Positions 7,659 to 14,936 of a DNA stretch of 37,441 bases are shown here, piece after piece. Position numbers and translations under genes: made by a program. Below the pieces are notes generated by a model. That model saw only the letters and a program-made list of their open reading frames with translations. It did no database searches and was not told the DNA's origin. The stretch spans positions 396 to 37,836 of the forward strand of contig JABAYZ010000064.1 in the NCBI GenBank assembly GCA_018608735.1, read 5' to 3'. The first letter of the stretch is position 1. Each line of letters starts with the position of its first letter. Origin of the DNA: Flavobacteriaceae bacterium (GTDB taxonomy: Bacteria > Bacteroidota > Bacteroidia > Flavobacteriales > Flavobacteriaceae).

Positions 7659-8797
7659 TTTACAAAAGTTAATACCTTTTCAATTACAAATGCTTGTTCT
7701 TCATCTGTTAGAGTCGGATACATTGGTAAACTGATGCATTTAGAATAATATATTTCTGAGTGTCTCAAATCTGCGCTGTTGTACCCTATTTCTTTATAAT
7801 AGGGTAAGGTATGCACGGGGATATAATGTATTTGGGCAAAAATTTGATACGTTCTTAAAAAGTCATATAACCCTTTTCTGTCTTCAACTTCAATGATAAA
7901 TAAATGATGTGCATTTAAGGCACCGTCTTGTAGGTTTTGAAATTTTATAAGTCCTTGAAAAGCGTTTTTATAATTTTTGGCGATTTCGTTTCTTCTAGCG
8001 ACGCCAGCGTTATTTTTTGCAAGTTGAGTAATCCCTAAGGCTGATTGTATATCCGTTAGCCTGTAGTTAAACCCTAATTCCTGCATTTCATAAAACCATC
8101 CGCCATGGTCTTCGGACATCTGTTCTTTGGTAATCCCATGTGACCTTAAAGATATTAGCTTTTTATAAAGTGCTTCGGAATTTGTAGTGACCATCCCGCC
8201 TTCCCCACATGCGATGTGTTTTACAGGGTGAAATGAAAATATACCTATATCAGCAAAGTTTCCATTTCCGCACAGTTGTTTCTTGTTTTTTGAATCTGTA
8301 AAATAGCCTCCTGGAGCATGGCAGGCGTCCTCTATGATCCATAAATCGTGTGTGTTGGCTAACGCTTTAAACGCTTCTAAATCTACGGGGAGACCTGCAA
8401 AATCAACAGGAATAATACCCTTAAAAAACCCTTTAGGCTTGCTCTCAATAAGCGTTCTCGTGCTTTCTAAACACAGTGTGTATGAGTCTGGGTCAATGTC
8501 TGCAAACCAAACTTTGCCACCCGCATATCGAACACAGTTAGCGGATGCCGCAAAGGTGATTGGGGTTGTAATAACCCGTTCTCCTTTTTTTAAACCAAGT
8601 GCCAAAACAGCTAAATGCAATCCTGAAGTGGCGTTGTTTACTGCAACTGCATATTTCGCCCCTACATATCCCGCGAACTTATCTTCAAACTCTTTAACTT
8701 TTGGGCCTTGCGTTAAAAAATCTGCAGAAAGTGTTTTTACAACTGTTTCAATATCATTTTGGTCTATATGTTGTCTTCCGTAGGGTATGGGTTTCAT
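7655..8797 (-). CDS. pseC: UDP-4-keto-sugar C4 aminotransferase PseC
   Basis: Transfers an amino group, usually from glutamate, to the C4 keto group of the PseB product. The 380-residue DegT/DnrJ/EryC1-type enzyme has GRQHIDQNDIETVV at the start, VNNATSGLHLAVLALGL for phosphate binding, IIEDACHAPGG (Asp contacts PLP), and FSFHPVKHIACGEGG with PLP lysine K193. A C-terminal IHYIPVHTLPYY segment, typical of PseC and SpsC proteins, follows. It shares one base with the pseB stop and overlaps the next gene by 4 nt. Length is normal for the family and the residues needed for catalysis are present. Confidence 0.93.
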   Translation of the reverse strand: MKPIPYGRQHIDQNDIETVVKTLSADFLTQGPKVKEFEDKFAGYVGAKYAVAVNNATSGLHLAVLALGLKKGERVITTPITFAASANCVRYAGGKVWFADIDPDSYTLCLESTRTLIESKPKGFFKGIIPVDFAGLPVDLEAFKALANTHDLWIIEDACHAPGGYFTDSKNKKQLCGNGNFADIGIFSFHPVKHIACGEGGMVTTNSEALYKKLISLRSHGITKEQMSEDHGGWFYEMQELGFNYRLTDIQSALGITQLAKNNAGVARRNEIAKNYKNAFQGLIKFQNLQDGALNAHHLFIIEVEDRKGLYDFLRTYQIFAQIHYIPVHTLPYYKEIGYNSADLRHSEIYYSKCISLPMYPTLTDEEQAFVIEKVLTFVK

Positions 8798-9816
8798 TAT
8801 ACTGTAAAATTAGAGTCTACATGTTCTTTTATCAAATTCCTAAGGCTTTCAATCGTTTCCCAGTGCTCATTATCACCTGAATTATAACTAAACCCAAGAG
8901 GCGCTTTTTTAGCATCAAAAGTCTCTAAAAATTCACTTAATTTCCATGAATGGGTCGCAGGTAATATGACATAATACTTCCCTAAATCATAAGTATAAAA
9001 TGAATCTGAAGGGGTAATCATCTCCTCATGAACTTTTTCTCCAGGTCGGATGCCCACTAATGGCTTCTCACAGTCTGGGCCTATAGCGTTTGCTACATCC
9101 ATTATTTTATATGAGGGTATTTTAGGGACAAATAATTCTCCTCCCCAAGCATGCTCAAGTGCATGCATTACCATATCAACTCCGCCTTGCAACGAGATGT
9201 TAAATCGTGTCATGTTGGGATCAGTAATGGGTAATTTATTTTCTTCTTTCTTTTTATTGATGAAAAACGGAATTACAGAGCCATTAGAACCCATAACGTT
9301 TCCATATCGAACGACGGAGAAACGAATGGGATTATTTCCTTTGATGTTGTTCGCTGCTATAAATAATTTATCAGATGTTAATTTAGTCGCTCCATATAAA
9401 TTTATTGGGGCACAAGCTTTATCGGTTGATAACGCGACTACGCGTTGAACGTTGGTTTGAAGACAGGCTTCAACAACATTTTCAGCGCCTCCTATATTTG
9501 TTTTTATACACTCCCCTGGGTTATACTCAGCAATGTGCACATGTTTCATCGCAGCAGCATGAATCACGTAATCAACATCCTGAAAAGCTCTCGTTAGGCG
9601 TTCTTTGTCCCTTACATCCCCTATGAAATAACGCATTTGCGGGTGTTTTTCAATGGGAAACTCTTGAGCCATTTGAAACTGTTTTTGTTCATCTCTTGAA
9701 TAAATAATGAGTCTTCTTGTTTCGGGATATTTAGCAAGTATATGGCGTGTGAGTGCTTTGCCGAGAGATCCTGTCCCTCCAGTAATTAATATTGATTTTT
9801 TGTTTAAATCTAGCAT
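8797..9816 (-). CDS. pseB: UDP-N-acetylglucosamine 4,6-dehydratase (inverting) PseB
   Basis: First step of pseudaminic acid synthesis: UDP-GlcNAc is dehydrated with inversion at C5. The 339-residue extended SDR has the NAD loop TGGTGSLG (12-19), the family segment HAAAMKHVHIAEYNP, STDKACAPINLYGATK, and a C-terminal ISLQGGVDM and RPGEKVHEEM. D132, K133 and Y141 fall at the same numbers as the catalytic residues described for Helicobacter FlaA1, so activity is expected. This is the first gene of the operon: the next gene upstream on this strand, fcl, ends 431 bp away. No clear TAnnTTTG promoter was seen in the 60 bp before its ATG. Confidence 0.95.
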   Translation of the reverse strand: MLDLNKKSILITGGTGSLGKALTRHILAKYPETRRLIIYSRDEQKQFQMAQEFPIEKHPQMRYFIGDVRDKERLTRAFQDVDYVIHAAAMKHVHIAEYNPGECIKTNIGGAENVVEACLQTNVQRVVALSTDKACAPINLYGATKLTSDKLFIAANNIKGNNPIRFSVVRYGNVMGSNGSVIPFFINKKKEENKLPITDPNMTRFNISLQGGVDMVMHALEHAWGGELFVPKIPSYKIMDVANAIGPDCEKPLVGIRPGEKVHEEMITPSDSFYTYDLGKYYVILPATHSWKLSEFLETFDAKKAPLGFSYNSGDNEHWETIESLRNLIKEHVDSNFTV

Positions 9817-10247
9817 TGTTATTATTGTAATTTAAATTGATTTTAATTGCCCTTTTTTAATTCTTTGTTTGCATCAGGTTTTCTAAAACCTCGTTATATT
9901 TTAACCCAACTAAAGCGCTTCATTCAGACCAAAAAAACTATTGATCTCCGTTGCTTTAACAATAACACAAACTCGATAAATGCTCTCAAAATTAATTGAA
10001 CTATTTTGTGTATATACAACTGAAGATGCAACTATTGAATTCCTTGAAATACTAAAAATTTCTCCTTTGGTGTTGTCAGATGCTACTTCTTCTATGTTAA
10101 ACCTCTGTTTCCTCTAAGTTGTATCACTCGGAATAGCGACCTCCTTAATGATAAATTCCTTTTTGATTTCAGTCTCTAAGAGTTTCATTTCTTTTTACAA
10201 GAAAAATCAAAGTGCACCATTAAAATTAAGATTGATTTTTTCCTGTT
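9817..10247. other. 431-bp gap between the pse operon and the fucose/rhamnose genes
   Basis: No intact gene, tRNA, inverted repeat or clear terminator was seen here. Apart from the possible decayed reading frame described separately, it is AT-rich sequence with T-rich tracts near both ends. It is the only long break in the run of minus-strand genes from 19023 to 1, so it probably marks both the end of the fcl operon and the start of pseB transcription. No good TAnnTTTG match was found on the minus strand near pseB. Confidence 0.6.
9910..10188 (-). pseudogene. Possible decayed ORF in the pseB-fcl gap
   Basis: In the minus-strand frame starting with ATG at 10188 there are 24 codons (beginning MKLLETEIKKEFIIKEVA), an in-frame TAG at 10116-10114, then 67 more open codons to a TAG at 9912-9910. 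The second part reads like a beta-rich protein (GEIFSISRNSIVASSVVY, then YRVCVIVKA). The family is not recognised. A run of 67 codons can occur by chance in AT-rich DNA, so this may be spurious; a remnant left by turnover of surface-glycan genes is the alternative. Confidence is low. Confidence 0.2.
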
Positions 10248-11306
10248 TTAAATATTAGATTTGGGGTATAAATACCAATTATACAATTTATTTACTCCTT
10301 CTGCAAGGCTTACTTTATATTTCCAGCCTAAGTTCTGTAATTTAGAAACATCAGTTAATTTCTTTAAAGTCCCGTCTGGCTTGTCCGAATTAAACACTAA
10401 CTCACCTTTAAAATCAATTGTTTTTTTTATGGTTACTGCTAATTCTTTTATAGAAACATCAATACCCGTTCCAATATTTATGTGGGTATTTCTAATTTCT
10501 TTTTCAGTGAGGTTGTAAGTGTTAGAGAAATTTCTGTTTTGCATTAAAAACACACAGGCGTCAGCCATGTCTTCGCTCCATAAAAATTCGCGTTTTGGAG
10601 TACCCGTTCCCCAAACCTCTACACTGTCAGCTGAGACTCCAAAGCGACTTAAATAGGTTTTAGCTTCTTCTATGCTAGCAGCGTTTAAATCGCTAACTAC
10701 AGCGTCATAATTTGATTCACTTAACAACTTTGCTAAATGAATTTTTCGAATAAGGGCTGGTAATACATGAGATGTTTCCAAATCAAAATTATCATTTGGC
10801 CCATATAAGTTGGTCGGCATCACGGAAATAAAATTAGTGCCATACTGTAAATTATAGCTTTCGCACATTTTGATTCCTGCTATCTTAGCAATTGCATAAG
10901 GCTCGTTTGTGTACTCTAAGGGATTGGTTAATAGATACTCCTCTTTCATCGGCTGAGGACATTCCTTAGGATAGATACAGGTGCTTCCTAGGAACATTAA
11001 TTTTTTAGCCCCATGAACATAACTTTGATGAATTACATTGTTCTGAATCATCATGTTTTCATAAATAAAGGCGCCACGATAGGTGTTATTTGCCTCTATT
11101 CCTCCAACTTTAGCTGCTGCTAAAAACACATACTCAGGCTGTTGGTTTTTAAAAAAATCTTGTACAGCTAATTGATCCGTAAGATCCAATTCATTGTGTG
11201 TTTTGGTAACAATATTAAAATACCCTTTTGAATTGAGGTTTTTAATAATCGCACTCCCAACTAATCCGCGATGGCCCGCAACATATATCTTCGCATTTTT
11301 ATCCAT
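10248..11306 (-). CDS. fcl: GDP-L-fucose synthase
   Basis: Converts GDP-4-keto-6-deoxymannose to GDP-L-fucose by epimerisation at C3 and C5 and NADPH reduction at C4. The 352-residue SDR has the cofactor loop GHRGLVGSAI, the AAKVGGIEANNTY segment, GSTCIYP with the active-site Cys, and YAIAKIAG with the catalytic Tyr/Lys pair. LYGPNDNFD and WGTGTPKREFLW complete the family pattern. It is longer than the roughly 320-residue E. coli enzyme because of an insertion of about 30 residues before the WGTGTPKREF motif, a form I associate with Bacteroidota. Its ATG is 3 nt after the gmd stop, so the two steps are co-expressed. Confidence 0.95.
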   Translation of the reverse strand: MDKNAKIYVAGHRGLVGSAIIKNLNSKGYFNIVTKTHNELDLTDQLAVQDFFKNQQPEYVFLAAAKVGGIEANNTYRGAFIYENMMIQNNVIHQSYVHGAKKLMFLGSTCIYPKECPQPMKEEYLLTNPLEYTNEPYAIAKIAGIKMCESYNLQYGTNFISVMPTNLYGPNDNFDLETSHVLPALIRKIHLAKLLSESNYDAVVSDLNAASIEEAKTYLSRFGVSADSVEVWGTGTPKREFLWSEDMADACVFLMQNRNFSNTYNLTEKEIRNTHINIGTGIDVSIKELAVTIKKTIDFKGELVFNSDKPDGTLKKLTDVSKLQNLGWKYKVSLAEGVNKLYNWYLYPKSNI

Positions 11307-11309
11307 AAA

Positions 11310-12449
11310 TTATTCGAAATAATTTTTGACTGCAAAGCCGCCATCCTTTAAATATTGTTGTTTTTGCATCAGCTTCAAGTCGCTGGTCATCATATCTTCT
11401 ACTAAATATTTCAAATCATATTTAGGAACCCATCCTAACTTTTCTTTTGCTTTGGTAGCGTCGCCTATTAGCAATTCCACTTCTGTTGGTCTGAAGTATT
11501 TAGGGTCAACAGACACAACTTCTTTACCTATTTCTAGTGAATACATTTCATTGGTAGACGATTTTATATATCCTTTTTCCTCGATTCCTTCCCCTTTAAA
11601 TTCTAATTCAACCCCTACATGATGAAAGCACATTTTAATGAAATCTCTAACGCTTGTTGTTTTTCCTGTGGCGATCACCCAGTCTTCCGCTTCATCAGCT
11701 TGTAAGATCATCCACATCATTCGAACATAATCTTTAGCATGGCCCCAATCTCTCTGAGCATCTAAATTTCCTAAATACATTTTATCTTGTAGACCCATCG
11801 CAATTTTTGATGTTGCTCTAGTGATTTTTCGAGTGACAAATGTTTCTCCTCTAACTGGAGATTCATGATTAAATAAAATTCCATTACACGCATAAATGCC
11901 ATAAGCTTCTCTATAATTAACCGAAATCCAATAGGCGTACATTTTTGCAACAGCATATGGGCTTCTTGGATAAAATGGAGTCGTTTCAGTTTGTGGAACT
12001 TCCTGAACCTTCCCATATAACTCTGATGTAGAAGCTTGATAGATCCTAGTCTTCTTTTCGAGGCCTAAAAACCTGATAGCTTCCAATAATCGTAAAGTTC
12101 CAATACCATCAGCATTGGCGGTATACTCTGGCATTTCGAAAGAAACCTGAACATGACTCATCGCTGCAAGATTATAAATCTCGTCAGGCTGTACCTCTTT
12201 AATAATTCTAGTAAGGTTGGTGCTATCTGTTAAATCTCCATAATGAAGAAATAAATTTCTATTCTCCACATGAGGATCCTGATAAAGGTGATCAATTCTA
12301 GCGGTGTTAAACAAGGATGCTCTTCTTTTTAGCCCATGAACCAAGTAGCCTTTTTTCAAAAGAAATTCACTCAAGTAAGCGCCGTCTTGCCCTGTTACTC
12401 CTGTTATAAGTGCTACTTTTTTTTGTGCCATTATATTATCAATTTTCAA
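11310..12449 (-). CDS. gmd: GDP-mannose 4,6-dehydratase
   Basis: Makes GDP-4-keto-6-deoxy-D-mannose, the precursor of GDP-L-fucose. The protein has ITGVTGQDGAYLSEFLL as NADP loop, HGLKRRAS, YNLAAMSHVQVSFE, ASTSELYGKV (catalytic Ser-Glu) and YPRSPYAVAKMYAYW (Tyr/Lys). NGILFNHESPVRG and RDWGHAKDYV are also highly typical. The listed start gives 379 residues and overlaps rfbD by 11 nt. The inner ATG at 12431 (MAQKKVALITG) is a credible alternative start that removes the overlap and matches the usual N-terminus. It is followed at once by fcl. Identification is essentially certain; only the start is open. Confidence 0.96.
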   Translation of the reverse strand: MKIDNIMAQKKVALITGVTGQDGAYLSEFLLKKGYLVHGLKRRASLFNTARIDHLYQDPHVENRNLFLHYGDLTDSTNLTRIIKEVQPDEIYNLAAMSHVQVSFEMPEYTANADGIGTLRLLEAIRFLGLEKKTRIYQASTSELYGKVQEVPQTETTPFYPRSPYAVAKMYAYWISVNYREAYGIYACNGILFNHESPVRGETFVTRKITRATSKIAMGLQDKMYLGNLDAQRDWGHAKDYVRMMWMILQADEAEDWVIATGKTTSVRDFIKMCFHHVGVELEFKGEGIEEKGYIKSSTNEMYSLEIGKEVVSVDPKYFRPTEVELLIGDATKAKEKLGWVPKYDLKYLVEDMMTSDLKLMQKQQYLKDGGFAVKNYFE

Positions 12450-13290
12450 TTAGTTTTTTTAAACTTATTTGCCAGTTAGGTGGATGTATATTAAATTCCT
12501 TTTCAGCTTTCTCTGTGTCTAAAACACTGCTTTTAGGACGATTTGCTGCTACTGGGTACTGGTGTGACAAAATAGGGATTAAACTCACTGGGAGGTTGTG
12601 TGATTCAAAAATCGCTTTTGCAAAATCATACCAACTGACCGCACCTTCATTGCTATAATGGTAAAGGCCAAAGCTCTTTGTATTAGAGGAGGTAATTTGT
12701 AATATAAGGTCTGCTAAATCTCCTGCGTATGTTGGCGACCCTATTTGATCGCTAACGACGCTTATTTCATCACGTGTTTCGGCAAGTCGAAGCATCGTTT
12801 TCATGAAATTAGCACCATGCTCAGAATATAACCAAGATGTTCTAATGATGAAATGGTGTTCTAGAATTTCTTGTATCTCAGCTTCTCCTTTCAACTTAGA
12901 AGCCCCATACACACTAATTGGCTTTGGTATATCGGATTCAGTATACGGATCTGTTTTTTGTCCATCAAACACAAAATCGGTTGAAATCTGAATTAAAATT
13001 GTATCATTTTCTTTACAAACGAGTGCTAAGTTTTTTGGGCCCAGAGCATTAATTTGAAATGCCTTGTCAACTTCGGTTTCTGCTTTATCAACAGCAGTGT
13101 AGGCCGCACAATTAATACAATAATCGAAACTTGGATTGGCCTTGAAAAACGCCTCTACTTGGCTCAGATCACAAATATCTAGTTCTTGATAATCGGTATA
13201 GATAATATTTAGGTTATCATACTGCTTTTCAATTGCCTTAATACAATTCCCTAATTGTCCATTACTTCCTGTCACCAATACATTCATCAT
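12439..13290 (-). CDS. rfbD: dTDP-4-dehydrorhamnose reductase
   Basis: Last step of dTDP-L-rhamnose synthesis: NADPH reduction of dTDP-4-dehydro-L-rhamnose. It has VLVTGSNGQLGNCI as cofactor loop, NCAAYTAVDKAE, ISTDFVFDG and VYGASKLKGE (Tyr/Lys), then IIRTSWLYSEHG. The reading frame is open to 13365, but I chose the ATG at 13290. The extra 25 residues upstream (rich in Arg, Thr and Cys) are unlike the family and overlie the end of rfbC, whereas the ATG at 13290 overlaps the rfbC stop by 4 nt (ATGA). The next ATG at 13287 is equally possible. Neither rfbA nor rfbB is in this window. Confidence 0.94.
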   Translation of the reverse strand: MMNVLVTGSNGQLGNCIKAIEKQYDNLNIIYTDYQELDICDLSQVEAFFKANPSFDYCINCAAYTAVDKAETEVDKAFQINALGPKNLALVCKENDTILIQISTDFVFDGQKTDPYTESDIPKPISVYGASKLKGEAEIQEILEHHFIIRTSWLYSEHGANFMKTMLRLAETRDEISVVSDQIGSPTYAGDLADLILQITSSNTKSFGLYHYSNEGAVSWYDFAKAIFESHNLPVSLIPILSHQYPVAANRPKSSVLDTEKAEKEFNIHPPNWQISLKKLIEN

Positions 13291-13832
13291 AGAATTACAT
13301 TTGAAAGTGTTGATAATAGTAAATCTTTTTCTGAAACAAGTATATCTTCTTTTGGTAATTTCCAATCAATCCCCAGAGAAGGGTCGTCATATCGAATTCC
13401 TCCCTCAGAAGCTTTGTTATAATAATTATCGCATTTGTATGAAAAAATTGCCGTGTCACTTAAAACAATAAATCCATGAGCAAATCCTCTTGGAACAAAG
13501 AGCTGGTTTTTATTGTCTTCCGATAATTCAATTGAAAAGTGTTGGGCGAAAGTAGAAGAATCTTTACGAAGATCTACAGCCACATCTAAAACTCTTCCTT
13601 GGATAACCCTGACAAGCTTTGCTTGTGCATAGTTACCGGTTTGGAAATGCAACCCTCTAAGTACCCCTTTTGAAGAAAAAGATTCGTTGTCCTGAATAAA
13701 ATTAACTTCAAAACCTAATGAATCGTTTAGCTTTTGTTGATGATAACTCTCAAAAAAATAACCACGATTATCATTGTGAAGTTGAGGCTGTATGACCTTA
13801 CAATCGATAAGGTTAGTGTCAATAATATTCAT
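13287..13832 (-). CDS. rfbC: dTDP-4-dehydrorhamnose 3,5-epimerase
   Basis: Cupin-fold epimerase acting at C3 and C5 of dTDP-4-keto-6-deoxyglucose. The 181-residue protein has the family landmarks NRGYFFESYHQQ, FIQDNESFSSKGVLRGLHFQ (catalytic His), VRVIQGRVLDVAVDLRKDS, FVPRGFAHGFIVLSD and YKCDNYYNKASEGGIRYDD (catalytic Tyr region). All are intact. It lies 24 nt after the Wzz-like gene and overlaps rfbD. The order rfbC-rfbD-gmd-fcl puts the end steps for two 6-deoxy sugars, L-rhamnose and L-fucose, on one transcript. Confidence 0.96.
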   Translation of the reverse strand: MNIIDTNLIDCKVIQPQLHNDNRGYFFESYHQQKLNDSLGFEVNFIQDNESFSSKGVLRGLHFQTGNYAQAKLVRVIQGRVLDVAVDLRKDSSTFAQHFSIELSEDNKNQLFVPRGFAHGFIVLSDTAIFSYKCDNYYNKASEGGIRYDDPSLGIDWKLPKEDILVSEKDLLLSTLSNVIL

Positions 13833-13856
13833 GCGTTATGGCTTATGTAATAAGTG

Positions 13857-14936
13857 TTATTTGTTAACCAAATCTTTATACTTGTCTATAAATTTAAAAA
13901 ATTCAAGCCCTAATAAAACAATAAAAGCTAACAAAAATAATAGGAAAGCAAAATATATTTTAACACTAAATTCCTTTCCAAATAATGTTTTTGTATTTCT
14001 TGCAAATCCTGAATCCTGCTTATTGGAGATGGTTTCGACAATAAACTTCTTGTCCATTAACTCTCGTTCTAGTATAACCAATTGGCTCCTCAATTCTAAA
14101 TCGCTCTGATATAAATCAAATTCTTTTGTTTTCTCAATTTCACTTGAGCCCTCAAAAGTGATTCCTATTTCAGATGTTTGTTCTGAACTTAACCCTTGTT
14201 CCAAAACTCTCTTGTAGGTGCTTTGAAGTGAATCTGATTTAACCAATGCAAGCTCCAAAGCCCTTTTTGTCTGGTTTAGTTCTGCAATATCTTTGCGTTG
14301 CTCGTTCAAGAAGAATGGATTTGAATTAATCGACTCAACAATATTTTCAAAAACAGATTTAAAATTACTTCTCTGGGTAGACTCAATAATAACTTGCTGA
14401 TATTTGTGCGTATAATCTTCATTATTATCTAAAAAATCTTGATATTCAATTTTAGTTGCTGCAAGAGAGTCTAGTTTTTTAACGTAATCGTTAAACGCTA
14501 GAAGTTTATCGTTGTCACTAACGACGGGTTTCACCTCAAAGGATAAGATCGATTCCGCCTTTTCCTCTTCTAAATTTAACACTTTACCTAGGGTCTCATA
14601 ATCTTTTTGACGAACCAGGTCATTATAATACCCTACTGAATTATATAAGTTTTCTCCAGTGGGGTAATTTTGTACCACAGTCACAGAAGACTCATATTTA
14701 GGCACAGCTGTTTTACTGTTTAACATGCCAATGACAAGTCCCGAAATCCCTGCTAGTGCAAGAATAATGAATCGTTTTTTGACAAGAAAAATAAGCCAGA
14801 GAACTGCTAAGAACAGGTTTCTAAAGATGTTAAAAATAAAATTAAAGAAGCGGTCAAAAGCGCTCCCGATAAGCTTAAAAAGCTGCCCTAAATCAACTTC
14901 TTCTGAGTTGTTAGGTGTGTTTGGTGTTGTACTCAT
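13857..14936 (-). CDS. Wzz-type polysaccharide chain-length determinant protein
   Basis: The 359-residue inner-membrane protein has hydrophobic segments at about residues 30-52 and 55-72, and another near the C-terminus (331-349). A largely helical extracytoplasmic region lies between them, with coiled-coil character around 210-310. After the first membrane segment, KYESSVTVVQNY is the kind of beta-strand entry seen in Wzz/FepE N-terminal domains. It probably governs chain length of a Wzy-made O-antigen or capsule, or acts as a related polysaccharide co-polymerase; no tyrosine-kinase domain is attached. Its start overlaps the upstream DUF6909 gene by 4 nt, so a glycan gene is translationally linked to a housekeeping gene here. 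Confidence 0.8.
   Translation of the reverse strand: MSTTPNTPNNSEEVDLGQLFKLIGSAFDRFFNFIFNIFRNLFLAVLWLIFLVKKRFIILALAGISGLVIGMLNSKTAVPKYESSVTVVQNYPTGENLYNSVGYYNDLVRQKDYETLGKVLNLEEEKAESILSFEVKPVVSDNDKLLAFNDYVKKLDSLAATKIEYQDFLDNNEDYTHKYQQVIIESTQRSNFKSVFENIVESINSNPFFLNEQRKDIAELNQTKRALELALVKSDSLQSTYKRVLEQGLSSEQTSEIGITFEGSSEIEKTKEFDLYQSDLELRSQLVILERELMDKKFIVETISNKQDSGFARNTKTLFGKEFSVKIYFAFLLFLLAFIVLLGLEFFKFIDKYKDLVNK

Noticed and set aside
8334..8783. Open frame of 149 codons on the plus strand
   Set aside because: Antisense to pseC, whose PLP-enzyme motifs are unmistakable; it is a shadow of that gene's codon bias.
13291..13365. N-terminal extension of 25 codons on rfbD
   Set aside because: It lies inside rfbC, does not look like the family N-terminus, and the ATG at 13290 is directly coupled to the rfbC stop.
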